NCBI GenBank assembly: GCA_016793065.1 | Contig: JAEULV010000139.1 | Coordinates: 37,901-101,900 of the forward strand | DNA length: 64,000 bases | Reading direction: 5' to 3' | Source: Hyphomicrobiaceae bacterium | GTDB lineage: Bacteria > Pseudomonadota > Alphaproteobacteria > Rhizobiales > Ancalomicrobiaceae | Shown here: positions 54,403 to 63,714 of the stretch, one piece after another | How positions within the stretch are numbered: position 1 is the stretch's first letter | How the letters are laid out: each line of letters starts with the position of its first letter | Made by a program: the position numbers and the translations under genes | The notes under the pieces: model-generated | Database searches by the model: none | The model's input: only the letters and a program-made list of their open reading frames with translations | What the model was told of the DNA's origin: nothing

Positions 54403-54948
54403 ATGGACGATTTGTGGGTGTTTGGCTATGGCTCGCTGATGTGGCGGCCGGGTTTCGAGCATGTGGAGGCGGTGCAGGCGACGATCCACGGCTGGCACCG
54501 GTCGCTTTGCGTCTATTCCCACGTTCATCGCGGCACCTGCGCGGCACCGGGGCTGGTGCTGGGGCTCGACACCGGCGGATCGTGCCGGGGCATGGCGTTC
54601 CGGGTCGAGGCAAGCCGGCGCGAGGCGGTGATTGCCTATCTGCGCGAACGCGAGCAGGTGACGATGGTCTATCGCGAGCTGTGGCGGCCGATCCACCTGC
54701 ATGGCGGCGAGGAGCGCGTCGTCGAGGCGCTGGTCTATGCCGCCGATCCGGGCCACGAGCAGTATTGCGCCGAGCTGGAGCGGGAGGAGACGCTGCGGCT
54801 GGTGCGGCAGGGGCACGGAATATCGGGCGCCTGCGCCGACTATGTCCTCAACACCGTGGCGCATCTGGAAGAGCGCGGCATTCATGACGCGTCGCTGGCG
54901 TGGCTGGCGGCGCGGCTGATCGAGGATCGGGTGCCGGACACGGATTGA
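54403..54948 (+). CDS. chaC: Glutathione-specific gamma-glutamylcyclotransferase (ChaC-like)
   Basis: The 181-residue cytoplasmic enzyme cleaves glutathione to 5-oxoproline and Cys-Gly. The substrate-binding 'VFGYGSLMWRPGFEHVEA' is diagnostic, followed by 'GWHRSLCVYSHVHRGT' and the catalytic-glutamate region 'YLREREQVTMVYRELW'. The frame is open far upstream, but ATG at 54403 starts at the conserved MDDLWVFGYGS; ATG at 54347 is a weaker option. Confidence 0.92.
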   Translation: MDDLWVFGYGSLMWRPGFEHVEAVQATIHGWHRSLCVYSHVHRGTCAAPGLVLGLDTGGSCRGMAFRVEASRREAVIAYLREREQVTMVYRELWRPIHLHGGEERVVEALVYAADPGHEQYCAELEREETLRLVRQGHGISGACADYVLNTVAHLEERGIHDASLAWLAARLIEDRVPDTD

Positions 54949-54986
54949 CGGCAGGCACCCAACGAACCGGTCGTGACCGTGCCGGA

Positions 54987-56150
54987 TCAGGCCTTGCCGA
55001 TCGAGCGGCGGGCGAGCATGTGGTCGCGCGGCCGGTTGATGGCGTCGACGGCCAGCAGCCGGTCGCCGAGATAATAGGAAACGCTGAAGCTGGCCGTTGC
55101 CGGATCGCCATCGACGACGGCGCGGTCGTGGCCCTGGCTGAGGCCGGCGATCTGCAGCTTGACGTCATACTGGTCCGACCAGAACCACGGCACCGGGTCA
55201 TAGGGCTCGGCGGCGATGTCCAGCATCGCGGCGGCGGCGGCCTTGGCCTGATCGATGGCGTTCTGGACGCTTTCCAGCCGGATGTCGCGGCCATAGAGCG
55301 CGGACGTGAAGCGGGTGCAGTCGCCGGCGGCGAAGATGTCGGGGGCGGAGGCGCGGGTGAAGGCATCGACGGCGATGCCGTCGCGGGTTGCAAGGCCGCT
55401 GGCGGTGGCGAGTTCGTCGCAGGCGAGGGCGCCGATGGCGACGAGCACCAGATCGGCGGCGACGGTGGTGCCATCGGCAAGGGCAATGCCGGTGACGCGG
55501 TCGCCGCCGGTAAAGCCGGCGAGGTGCTGGTCGAGACGGATGTCGACGCCATGGGCGCGGTGGAGATCCTGGTAGAAGCGCGAGACCGGCGGGGCGACGA
55601 CCCGGGCGAGCACGCGCGGCGCGCCTTCGAGCACCGTGACGTCGAGGCCACGGGCGCGGGCGACGGCGGCGACTTCCAGGCCGATATATCCACCGCCGAC
55701 GATGACGAGGCGGGCGCCGGGGGCGAAGGCCGGCCGCAGGGTGTCGACATCGCGGATGGTGCGCAGCGTCAGCACGCCGTCGAGATCGTGACCGGGGAGC
55801 GGCAGCGGCCGGGCGCGGGTGCCGGTGGCGATCAGCAGCTTCGAATAGGCGATGGTCTGGCCGGCAATGGTCTCGACGCGGCGGCCGGCGGGGTCGATAT
55901 GCGTGGCCTCGGCGCCGGCGATCAGGTCGATGCGGTTGGTTTCATAGAAGGCCGGCGGACGCAGCGCCAGATTTTCGGCCGATACATCGCCGGAGAGATA
56001 TTTCTTCGACAGCGGCGGACGCTGGTAGGGGGCGTGCGGCTCGGCGCCGAGCATGACGAGATCGCCGTCATAGCCGTTGGCGCGCAGCGACTGGGCCGCC
56101 TGGGCGCCAGCCTGGCCGGCGCCGATGATGACGATGGGATCCTGGGCCAT
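54987..56150 (-). CDS. Ferredoxin--NAD(P)+ reductase, rhodocoxin/putidaredoxin reductase type
   Basis: The 387-residue flavoprotein has FAD-binding 'VIIGAGQAGAQAAQSLRANGY', NAD-binding 'LVIVGGGYIGLEVAAVARARG', the 'IFAAGDCTRF' motif and a C-terminal reductase domain ('PWFWSDQYDVKLQIAGL'). Such enzymes reduce a [2Fe-2S] ferredoxin that serves a P450 or Rieske oxygenase. No such partner gene lies nearby. ATG at 56150 was chosen; the frame is open to 56279. Confidence 0.9.
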   Translation of the reverse strand: MAQDPIVIIGAGQAGAQAAQSLRANGYDGDLVMLGAEPHAPYQRPPLSKKYLSGDVSAENLALRPPAFYETNRIDLIAGAEATHIDPAGRRVETIAGQTIAYSKLLIATGTRARPLPLPGHDLDGVLTLRTIRDVDTLRPAFAPGARLVIVGGGYIGLEVAAVARARGLDVTVLEGAPRVLARVVAPPVSRFYQDLHRAHGVDIRLDQHLAGFTGGDRVTGIALADGTTVAADLVLVAIGALACDELATASGLATRDGIAVDAFTRASAPDIFAAGDCTRFTSALYGRDIRLESVQNAIDQAKAAAAAMLDIAAEPYDPVPWFWSDQYDVKLQIAGLSQGHDRAVVDGDPATASFSVSYYLGDRLLAVDAINRPRDHMLARRSIGKA

Positions 56151-56337
56151 GGGGTGCCTTGCGCCTGCGGGTACGGGGTTGGCCCAATATGGGGGCGCGG
56201 GCTGTCGGTTGCGAGGGCCAAAGCGACGCAGCTGCGCTGGTTCACGGCGCCGGGGGTGGGCTTCATTCGCTTCAGGCATGCAAGAGCGGCGATTTTTGCC
56301 GGTTGTTCGGGCGGATCGGCGCTGCTACCGCTTGGCC

Positions 56338-57222
56338 ATGACCTCGCCCCTGCTCCTGCGCGTCGCGCCGATCCTGTTCGTGTTTCTCTGGTCGACCGGC
56401 TGGCTGGTGGCGAAATATGCCGCGCCGCATGCCGATCCGCTGACGTTCCTGTCGGTGCGCTTCGGCCTGGCGGCGCTGGCGATGTCGGGGGTGGTGCTGG
56501 CGACGGCGGCGCCACGGTCGCTTTCCGGCCGGCAGGCGGCGCATGGGCTGGCCTCCGGGGTGATGCTGCACGCGGTCTATCTCGGCGCGGTGTGGTGGGC
56601 GATCGCGCAAGGGGTTCCGGCGGGGATTTCGGCGCTGATCGCGGCGTTGCAGCCGCTGCTGACGGCGCTCGCCGCGCCGGCGCTGCTGGGCGAACGGCTG
56701 TCGAACCGACAGAAACTCGGCATCGGGCTCGGGTTCGTCGGGCTGGTGCTGGCGCTGGCGCCGAAGCTGATGGCGGTCGAGATGGCGCAATTGCGGGCGG
56801 TGGCGGTGCCGATCGGTGTCAATCTCGCCGGCATGGTGGCGGTGACGGCGGCGACATTTCACCAGAAGCGGTTTCTCGCCGGCGGCGACCTGCGGGTGAT
56901 CTCGACGCTGCAATATGTCGGGGCGTTCCTGATCGTGCTGCCGGCGGCATGGCTGTTCGAGCCGATGCGGTTCGACATCAACCCGGCATCGATCGCGGCG
57001 ATGGCGTGGTCGGTGATCGCGCTGTCGGTGGGGGCGATCGGCCTGTTCCTGATGCTGATCCGCCGCGGCGAGGTCAGCCGCGCTGCGGCCCTGATCTACC
57101 TGATCCCGCCGACGGCGGCAGTGGAGAGCTATCTGATGTTCGGCGAAACCCTGAACCCGGTGCAAATCACCGGGCTTTGCCTCACGGTCGCGGGCGTCTG
57201 GCTGGCGTCACGGGCGGGGTAG
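56338..57222 (+). CDS. EamA/DMT family transporter
   Basis: The 294-residue protein has ten helices. It begins 'ILFVFLWSTGWLVAKYAAPHADPLTFL', a common EamA N-terminus here given in its conserved block, and continues with 'GVPAGISALIAALQPLLTAL' and the second repeat 'RRGEVSRAAALIYLIPPTAA'. It is an exporter or permease of unknown substrate. ATG at 56338 starts at the first helix, although the frame is open upstream. It is divergent from the ferredoxin reductase gene. Confidence 0.88.
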   Translation: MTSPLLLRVAPILFVFLWSTGWLVAKYAAPHADPLTFLSVRFGLAALAMSGVVLATAAPRSLSGRQAAHGLASGVMLHAVYLGAVWWAIAQGVPAGISALIAALQPLLTALAAPALLGERLSNRQKLGIGLGFVGLVLALAPKLMAVEMAQLRAVAVPIGVNLAGMVAVTAATFHQKRFLAGGDLRVISTLQYVGAFLIVLPAAWLFEPMRFDINPASIAAMAWSVIALSVGAIGLFLMLIRRGEVSRAAALIYLIPPTAAVESYLMFGETLNPVQITGLCLTVAGVWLASRAG

Positions 57223-57313
57223 GGGATATCTGCAACCGAATGCATTTAAACGACATATTGCGTTCAGATGACGGGGCCTAAGTCGTTCGGGGTGCATGAC
57301 TTTCGCGGGTGCG

Positions 57314-57341
57314 GCAAAAGGGGCACGCAAAAGCGGCAAAT
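57314..57341 (-). promoter_or_regulatory. Triple direct repeat of TTTTGC upstream of mcd
   Basis: GCAAAA at 57314, GCAAAA at 57327 and GCAAAT at 57336 (TTTTGC-type units on the minus strand) lie in the 349-base gap before mcd. Repeats of TTTGC are the binding pattern of ScfR-family acyl-CoA-responsive regulators such as PccR; the link is inferred. Confidence 0.3.
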
Positions 57342-57571
57342 CTCGACGAAAGGGGACTTGCGGGACTGAATGGTTTCGATCAATACCGCAGTGCAGCACG
57401 AGCCTTGGCGCGGGCGGGACGGTCACGGGCGGATTGGCCTGGCCTTGACCTCTTGACCGGAGCCCGGCGCGATCCGGGACGATGGCCGGAGCGTAAGCGA
57501 GGGCGCCGCGTCCGTTGTTGCGCAAGGCAGTCCGACGCCGGAAGCCGCGTCGATCAGATTGGGAGTCGTTC

Positions 57572-59254
57572 ATGACCGTAGCCGCCGTTCGCACGCAATC
57601 GCTTGCCGATTTCATGACCGAGACCGCCGAGGCGGTCGGCGCGATCGACGCGCTTTACGCGAAGGCGCTCGGCGCGGTTCGGGCGAAAGTGACGAAGGAC
57701 GGCCGGATCTCCTCGGGCCTGGTCGATCAGGAACAGCGGGCCTGCCATGGCCTCTCCTGGCTGGCGACCTATGCGGTGGCGCTGCGCGAGATGCGCGCCT
57801 ATGCCGAGCGGCTGTCGGGCGAGGGCAAGTTCGGCGATCTGGAAGAGGCGATCACCCGGGTGGCGTTCGGCGAATTGCTGGCGCAGGTGTTCGGCGGCAT
57901 TCCGATGTCGCAGGGCGAGATCGTGCGTCCGGCCGACGTCTATCTCGACGCCGCCGATGTCGCCAAGGCGCAGACGGCGGGCGTGGCGAAGCTGATCGCC
58001 GAGGGCACGGCGCCGGCGGCGCGCAAGCGCATCGTCGACGACATGGTCCGGCTGGAGGGTGGCGCCCTCACCTATGGCTATGACGGCCTCGACGACACGC
58101 TCGAGCAGTTCCGCAATGAAATGCGCAAGTTCGCGGTCGACAACGTGCTGCCGCATGCGCACGAGTGGCACCTGAAGAACGAGTACATTCCGCTCGAGGT
58201 CATCACGGCGCTGGCCGAGATGGGCGTGTTCGGGCTGACGATCCCGGAGACCTATGGCGGCCTCGGGCTGGGCAAGGAATCGATGTGCGTGGTGTCGGAA
58301 GAGCTGTCGCGCGCCTATATCGGCGTCGGCTCGCTCGGCACCCGCTCGGAGATCGCGGCGGAGCTGATCATTTGCGGCGGCACCGAGGACCAGAAGGCCG
58401 AATGGCTGCCGAAGATCGCCTCGGGCGAGGTGCTGCCGACGGCGGTGTTCACCGAGCCGAACACCGGCTCCGACCTCGGCAGCCTGAAGACCCGCGCGGT
58501 CCTCGACGGCGACCAGTGGAAGGTGACCGGCAACAAGACCTGGATCACCCATCCGGTGCGCGCCGACCTGATGACGCTGCTGGTGCGGACCAACCCGGAC
58601 GAGGCCGGCTACAAGGGCCTGTCGATGCTGCTGGCGCCGAAGCCGCGCGGCACCGACGAAGTGCCGTTCCCGGCCGAGGGCATGAGCGGCGGCGAAATCC
58701 ACGTGCTCGGCTATCGTGGCATGAAGGAATACGAGATCGGCTTCGACGGCTTTTCCGTGCCGGCCGGCAATCTGCTCGGCGGCGTCGAGGGCCAGGGCTT
58801 CAAGCAGCTGATGCAGACGTTCGAAAGCGCCCGCATCCAGACGGCGGCGCGCGCCGTCGGCGTGGCCCAGTCGGCGCTCGATCTCGGCCTGCGCTATGCC
58901 CAGGAGCGGGTGCAGTTCGGCAAGGCGCTGATCAACTTCCCGCGTGTCGCCGACAAGCTCGCGATGATGGCGGTCGAGATCATGATCGCGCGGCAGCTGA
59001 CCTATTTCGCCGCGCGGCAGAAGGATCACGACCGGCGTTGCGACATCGAGGCCGGCATGGCCAAGCTGCTCGGCGCCCGCGTCGCCTGGGCGGCGGCGGA
59101 CAATGCGCTGCAGATCCATGGCGGCAACGGCTTCGCGCTGGAGTACCAGATCAGCCGCGTGCTGTGCGATGCCCGCATCCTCAACATCTTCGAGGGTGCC
59201 GCCGAGATTCAGGCGCAGGTGATCGCCCGTCGCCTGCTCGACGGCGGCAACTGA
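57572..59254 (+). CDS. mcd: (2S)-methylsuccinyl-CoA dehydrogenase
   Basis: The 560-residue protein is longer than ordinary acyl-CoA dehydrogenases (about 380) because of an N-terminal helical domain of about 150 residues. That layout and size mark Mcd of the ethylmalonyl-CoA pathway. Dehydrogenase motifs are 'FTEPNTGSDLGSLKTRAV', 'GNKTWITHPVRADLM', 'RVQFGKALINFP' and 'NALQIHGGNGFALEY'; 'NIFEGAAEIQAQVIARRLL' closes the chain. It oxidises methylsuccinyl-CoA to mesaconyl-CoA with FAD and passes electrons to ETF. GGGAG lies 7 bases before the ATG. Other pathway genes (ccr, ecm, meaA, mch) are not in this window. Confidence 0.9.
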   Translation: MTVAAVRTQSLADFMTETAEAVGAIDALYAKALGAVRAKVTKDGRISSGLVDQEQRACHGLSWLATYAVALREMRAYAERLSGEGKFGDLEEAITRVAFGELLAQVFGGIPMSQGEIVRPADVYLDAADVAKAQTAGVAKLIAEGTAPAARKRIVDDMVRLEGGALTYGYDGLDDTLEQFRNEMRKFAVDNVLPHAHEWHLKNEYIPLEVITALAEMGVFGLTIPETYGGLGLGKESMCVVSEELSRAYIGVGSLGTRSEIAAELIICGGTEDQKAEWLPKIASGEVLPTAVFTEPNTGSDLGSLKTRAVLDGDQWKVTGNKTWITHPVRADLMTLLVRTNPDEAGYKGLSMLLAPKPRGTDEVPFPAEGMSGGEIHVLGYRGMKEYEIGFDGFSVPAGNLLGGVEGQGFKQLMQTFESARIQTAARAVGVAQSALDLGLRYAQERVQFGKALINFPRVADKLAMMAVEIMIARQLTYFAARQKDHDRRCDIEAGMAKLLGARVAWAAADNALQIHGGNGFALEYQISRVLCDARILNIFEGAAEIQAQVIARRLLDGGN

Positions 59255-59287
59255 CACCGTCGCCCCGCACCGACAGCATGCTCGATG

Positions 59288-59313
59288 CCGGCGCCCTGGG
59301 GCGCCGGTTTTTC
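59288..59313 (+). terminator. Terminator of mcd
   Basis: CCGGCGCC-CTGG-GGCGCCGG is a perfect 8-bp stem followed by TTTTTC, 34 bases past the mcd stop codon. Confidence 0.85.
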
Positions 59314-59375
59314 TTTGCGGCGGGCGATCGGCGCGGCGTCATGCATCGATCGCGAAAATCGGCTTAGATGGCGGC

Positions 59376-60215
59376 ATGAGCGAAAAAACGATTCTGATCA
59401 CCGGCTGTTCAACCGGTATTGGCGAGGCGGCGGCGCGGATCCTCAAGGCGCGCGGCTGGCGGGTGTTTGCCACGGCGCGGACGGAGGCAGACCTGCAACG
59501 GCTTTCGGCGGCGGGGCTGGAGGCGATCCATCTCGATTATGCGGTGCCGGCATCGATCGCCGACTGTGCCGAGATCGTGCTGGAGCGTACCGGCGGCAAG
59601 CTGTTCGCGCTGTTCAACAACGGCGCCTACGGTCAGCCCGGGGCGGTGGAGGACCTGCGCGTCGATGTGCTGCGGGCGCAGTTCGAGGCGAATTTCTTCG
59701 GCTGGCACGATCTGACGACGCGGCTGATCCCGGCGATGCGGGCGCAGGGGGCGGGGCGGATCGTGCAGTGCTCGTCGGTGCTCGGCATCGTGGCGATGAA
59801 GTATCGCGGCGCCTATACAGCGACGAAGTTCGCGCTCGAGGCGCTGACCGATACGTTGCGGCTGGAGCTGGCCGACAGCGGCATCAAGGTGGTGTCGATC
59901 CAGCCGGGGCCGATCGCGACGAATTTCGTGCCGAGTTCGATGAAGATGTTCCATGCCCATATCGACATGGCGACATCGGCGCACCGGGCGGTCTACGAGC
60001 GGCGGCTGGCGCGGATGGCGCGCGGCGGCGCCTCGACCTTCAAGCTCGGGCCGGAAGCGGTGGTCGACAAGCTGATCAAGGCGATCGAGAGCCCGAACCC
60101 GGCGCCGTATTACGGCGTCACCTGGGCGACGACGATCATGGCGGTGGCGCGCCGGCTGTTGCCGAACCGGTTGCGGGTCGAGTTCCTGCGGCGGGTGTCC
60201 GACAGCGAGGCTTGA
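59376..60215 (+). CDS. SDR-family oxidoreductase
   Basis: This 279-residue short-chain dehydrogenase is of the classical type. It has the cofactor motif 'TGCSTGIGEAAA' (TGxxxGIG), 'FNNGAYGQPG' (NNAG-like), the catalytic Ser in 'QCSSVLGIV' and 'YTATKFA' (YxxxK). Arg at the end of the second strand ('FATARTEADL') suggests NADP(H). The substrate is unknown. It follows mcd after a terminator, so it is a separate unit. Confidence 0.9.
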   Translation: MSEKTILITGCSTGIGEAAARILKARGWRVFATARTEADLQRLSAAGLEAIHLDYAVPASIADCAEIVLERTGGKLFALFNNGAYGQPGAVEDLRVDVLRAQFEANFFGWHDLTTRLIPAMRAQGAGRIVQCSSVLGIVAMKYRGAYTATKFALEALTDTLRLELADSGIKVVSIQPGPIATNFVPSSMKMFHAHIDMATSAHRAVYERRLARMARGGASTFKLGPEAVVDKLIKAIESPNPAPYYGVTWATTIMAVARRLLPNRLRVEFLRRVSDSEA

Positions 60216-60358
60216 TCTTGGCGTTGCCGTCCAGCTCGATGATGGCCAGTGGCGGGAACGGCCCAATGACGAGGATGTGACCGCGTCGCGGCCCGTCGGG
60301 TGCCAATGGGCGGCGAATTGGCTTGCGTCGTGGTTGGCTCCGGCGATCTAATCGGTTG

Positions 60359-60979
60359 ATGAAACCGCCGACGATTGCCGCGGCCGGTGATGCGCCATGG
60401 ACGATGCTTCCAATGGACACTGACCGCCGTCCTCCGGACCGCCACGGCCACGATGGCCGCGACCATCCTCTGGAGCCGGCGGACGCCGGTTCGATCGCGC
60501 GCACCGGCGACGATGTGATCGCATTGACGACCTGGGTGGTGGTGTGCTTCGGCGCCGGCATTCTCGGCAGTTTCGCCACGCCGAAAGCGGCGGTCGAATG
60601 GTATCCGTCGCTGGTGAAGCCGTGGTTCACCCCGCCGGGCACGGTGTTCGCGCCGATCTGGACGGTGCTCTACCTGATGATGGCGGTGGCGGTCTGGCGC
60701 GTCGGCCGGGCCGGGGCGGCGGATGCGGCGCGGCGGGCGGCGGTGGGGGTGTTCGCGGTGCAGCTGGCGCTGAACATGGGCTGGTCGTGGGCGTTTTTCG
60801 CCGGACGGAGCCCGGGGCTGGCGCTGGCGGTGATCCTGGTGCTGCTCGATTGCGTCGTGCTGGTCTATTGGCGGTTCAGCCGGATCGACGAGCTGGCCGG
60901 GCGGCTGATCCTGCCCTATCTCGGCTGGGTGGGGTTTGCCGCGCTGCTCAATCTGGCGATCGTGCTGGCGAACCGATAG
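60359..60979 (+). CDS. TspO/MBR family membrane protein
   Basis: The 206-residue protein has an unusual hydrophilic, His/Asp/Arg-rich N-terminal extension (about 60 residues) before the five-helix TspO core. The core carries 'WYPSLVKPWFTPPGTVFAP', 'WTVLYLMMAVAVW', 'LALNMGWSWAFF' and 'LPYLGWVGFAALLNLAIV'. TspO binds porphyrins and affects tetrapyrrole and stress regulation in alphaproteobacteria. ATG at 60413 (MDTDRRPP) would shorten the extension; an earlier start at 60323 is less likely. Confidence 0.87.
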   Translation: MKPPTIAAAGDAPWTMLPMDTDRRPPDRHGHDGRDHPLEPADAGSIARTGDDVIALTTWVVVCFGAGILGSFATPKAAVEWYPSLVKPWFTPPGTVFAPIWTVLYLMMAVAVWRVGRAGAADAARRAAVGVFAVQLALNMGWSWAFFAGRSPGLALAVILVLLDCVVLVYWRFSRIDELAGRLILPYLGWVGFAALLNLAIVLANR

Positions 60980-61059
60980 CGCGACCGCTGGCATTGTGCG
61001 CGGGTTGGTGCTTGACTGCCGGCCCCACCGGTCGATCCGGTTCGAGCGAGAGGCAAGTG

Positions 61060-61254
61060 ATGGATACGTTGTTCGGCACCTATCTGGTTCCGGTTGCCAT
61101 TGTGGCGGTTGCGATCGTTCTCGGACTGGGGCTGATCAATCTGGTGCGCGGCGGCAATGCCAACCGGTCGCAGATGCTGATGCGCTGGCGCATCGGGCTG
61201 CAATTGCTGGCGATCGTGGTGATCATGACGGCGGTGTATTTCAAGGCGCGCTGA
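61060..61254 (+). CDS. HIG1 domain-containing (twin-transmembrane) small protein
   Basis: The 64-residue protein has two membrane helices ('YLVPVAIVAVAIVLGLGLI' and 'IGLQLLAIVVIMTAVYFK') linked by 'RGGNANRSQMLMRWR', the HIG_1_N pattern. Homologues associate with cytochrome oxidase or respiratory supercomplexes in alphaproteobacteria and mitochondria. AGAGG lies 6 bases before the ATG. It lies 80 bases after tspO on the same strand. Confidence 0.88.
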   Translation: MDTLFGTYLVPVAIVAVAIVLGLGLINLVRGGNANRSQMLMRWRIGLQLLAIVVIMTAVYFKAR

Positions 61255-61271
61255 GCTCTCCCGGGGCGGGA

Positions 61272-63296
61272 TCAATTGGCCTGGGCGAGGCGGCCGCCGG
61301 TCGGCCGCACCACCAGTTCCTCGATACGGGCGCGTTCCTGCTGGAATTCGGCGAGGATCTTGCCGGAGAGCTCGCGGCCGCGCGGCAGGCGCACGCGCAT
61401 CGGATCGACGTGGACTTCGTTGATCAGCACCTCGTAGTGCAGATGCGGGCCGGTGGAGGCGCCGGTCGAGCCGACATAGCCGATCAGTTGGCCCTGCCGC
61501 ACCCGGTCGCCCTCGCCGAGGCCGCGGGCCCAGCCGGACATGTGGGCATAGGCGCTTTCATAGCCGTTGGCGTGCTGGATGCGGATGTAGCGGCCATAGC
61601 CGGCATGCCAGCCAAGCTTCTCGATCATGCCGTTGCCGGAGGCATAGATCGGCGTGCCGGTCGGCGCGGCCCAGTCGATGCCGGTGTGCATGCGGACATA
61701 GCGATAGATCGGGTGACGGCGATAGCCGAAGCCGGAGCGGGTCTCGCCGCCATCCATCGGCTTGCGGATGAGGAACTTCTTCGCCGACTTGCCCTGCTCG
61801 TCGTAATAGTCGACCGAGCCGTCATCGGGGGCGCGGAAGCGGAAATAGCGCTTCTGCTGACCGCGGACATTGACGGAGGTGTAGAGAATGTCCTTGGCGG
61901 AGTTCGGATCGTTCTCGTCCTCCAGACCGTAAAACGCCTGGAAACTGTCGCCCGGGCGGGCAGAGGAGTTGAAGTCGAGATCGAAGGAATAGATCTGGAT
62001 CAGGTTGGAGATCAGCTTGCGCGGGATCTGGTTCTCCAGCGCCGTGGCATAGATGCTTTCATAGAGCGACGGCGCGCCCTCGATGCGGGAGTCGGCTTCC
62101 TGCACCGGTTCCTCGGCGGCGGCCAGCGACATCTCGGCGGCGTCGGGCTCGATGGCGGCGACGTATGAACCGTCATCGGCGAGGGCGACGGTGCCGAGGT
62201 GCTGGCCCTTTTCCGAATAGATGCTGATGCGTACCGGCTTCGGCTTGTCGGCGCTGTCGTCGATGCGGGCGAGGCCGACGCGCAGCCGGCTTTGCGGGTC
62301 GAGGCCCTTGAAATTGTGGCTCTTGCGGAAGGCGGCGATGATGTCGGCGGCTTCCTTGTCGGTGGCGTTCTGGTCGCGCAGCAGGTTCTTGAAGGTGTCG
62401 CGGGCAGAAACGGTGATCAGCTTTTCCTCGAGGCCGGAATTGCCGGGGTCGACGATCTCGTCACGGCTGGCGCCGGGCTTGGCCTGGGGGGCGGCACTTT
62501 CGCCGGATTTGGAGAAGCTCGAGACGTTTTCCAGCGCGGTGGTGATCGCCGGATTCGACATGCCGGCATCGGCGGCGAAGCCGAGGGCGAAGCGGTTGGG
62601 GTCGATCACCGGTGCCGCCGGGGCGGCGACCTGGGTCTTGCCGGCGGTGAACAGGGCGGCCTGCTCGCGCACCAGCTTTTCGACTTCGTCCGACGACATG
62701 GTGATGTCGGGATCGTAGAGGCTGGAGTCGGCCGGCATGTCGCGGCTCTTCAGGGTGAATTCGCCTTCGACCTTGGCGGCATAGAATTGCGGGGTGGCGG
62801 CGCCGGCCTTCGGCTCCATGGCGTCGTCGGAGCCCATCACCTGGGCGGGGTTGAACGCCGGGATGCGATCCATCGCCGCCGTGCGGCGGGCGCGCAGGTT
62901 GGCCTCGATGCGGATAAAGGGCTGGACGCGGACCAGATCGCGGTCGCCGTCGCGGGTGACGGTCGGCAGGTGCAGCACCTGACGGCTGGAGGCGGGTTCG
63001 CTCGCCGGGCGCAGCCGGTCGCCCTTGCGCACCTGGCCGGCATCGGCGCCGGCGGCACCGGGACCGCCGGAGACCTCGAAGCCGTCGCGGGTCGGCGCGG
63101 CAAAGGAATAACGGCCCTCGAGCGCGACGATGAGGGCGCCGCCCATGAGGAACACCGAAGTCATGCCGGTAAGGATGGTGCCGGAGAGCCAGCGCAGGCT
63201 GAGCTTGCGCCGGTCCAGCACGTCGCCGCCATCCGCCAGCAGCGGCGGCTCGTGTCCGAGATCGATGGCAAGGGCAGGGGGGCGGTGACGGCTCAT
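61272..63296 (-). CDS. M23-family metallopeptidase (peptidoglycan endopeptidase-like)
   Basis: The 674-residue protein has a cytoplasmic N-terminus, one membrane helix (about 37-60, 'SGTILTGMTSVFLMGGALIVAL') and a long periplasmic region. The C-terminal M23 domain (about 520-630) has the metal ligands in 'YRYVRMHTGIDWAAPTGTPI' and 'GPHLHYEVLIN'. An OapA/LysM-like segment precedes it ('DTFKNLLRDQNATDKEAADI'). The enzyme likely cuts peptidoglycan cross-links or, if modified, activates amidases. It is convergent with the HIG1 gene. Confidence 0.9.
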   Translation of the reverse strand: MSRHRPPALAIDLGHEPPLLADGGDVLDRRKLSLRWLSGTILTGMTSVFLMGGALIVALEGRYSFAAPTRDGFEVSGGPGAAGADAGQVRKGDRLRPASEPASSRQVLHLPTVTRDGDRDLVRVQPFIRIEANLRARRTAAMDRIPAFNPAQVMGSDDAMEPKAGAATPQFYAAKVEGEFTLKSRDMPADSSLYDPDITMSSDEVEKLVREQAALFTAGKTQVAAPAAPVIDPNRFALGFAADAGMSNPAITTALENVSSFSKSGESAAPQAKPGASRDEIVDPGNSGLEEKLITVSARDTFKNLLRDQNATDKEAADIIAAFRKSHNFKGLDPQSRLRVGLARIDDSADKPKPVRISIYSEKGQHLGTVALADDGSYVAAIEPDAAEMSLAAAEEPVQEADSRIEGAPSLYESIYATALENQIPRKLISNLIQIYSFDLDFNSSARPGDSFQAFYGLEDENDPNSAKDILYTSVNVRGQQKRYFRFRAPDDGSVDYYDEQGKSAKKFLIRKPMDGGETRSGFGYRRHPIYRYVRMHTGIDWAAPTGTPIYASGNGMIEKLGWHAGYGRYIRIQHANGYESAYAHMSGWARGLGEGDRVRQGQLIGYVGSTGASTGPHLHYEVLINEVHVDPMRVRLPRGRELSGKILAEFQQERARIEELVVRPTGGRLAQAN

Positions 63297-63632
63297 GTGG
63301 ATGCGATGGTTCCCGACGATCGGCGCGACGCACGACGCATTACATATGGCACGTTCGCGCCAAGGGGCGTCAGCGTCAATCGACCGAAGGCAAATCGACG
63401 GTGATTTACGCCGGCGCGGCGCGTGTTGATGCTTCTAAGGCGGCAAAAGCGGCAGGGCTATGGCCGGCGCGGCGCAAATCAGCGGGATGTTCGCGACCAA
63501 CGGCCGGCTGCGGTGGGTTCGAGGCGGGTGAAATCGAGGCAGGGACAGAATTTATCGACCGGACGAGAAAATTTTTTGGTGCCGAGACGGCGAAATCCGG
63601 GGCCGGCGACGTTCTCAACAGGGGTGCGACAG

Positions 63633-63641
63633 TTATCCACA
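63633..63641 (+). promoter_or_regulatory. Perfect DnaA box upstream of the rRNA operon
   Basis: TTATCCACA is the consensus DnaA box. A second site with two mismatches, TTCTCAACA, lies exactly 21 bases upstream (63612-63620) in the same orientation. Confidence 0.5.
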
Positions 63642-63714
63642 AGGGGAAATTTCGCGGTATTCCCAGCCTTAAAAACAGGGTGTGCGGATTGTGAAAGTTT
63701 TCTGACGGATCGTG

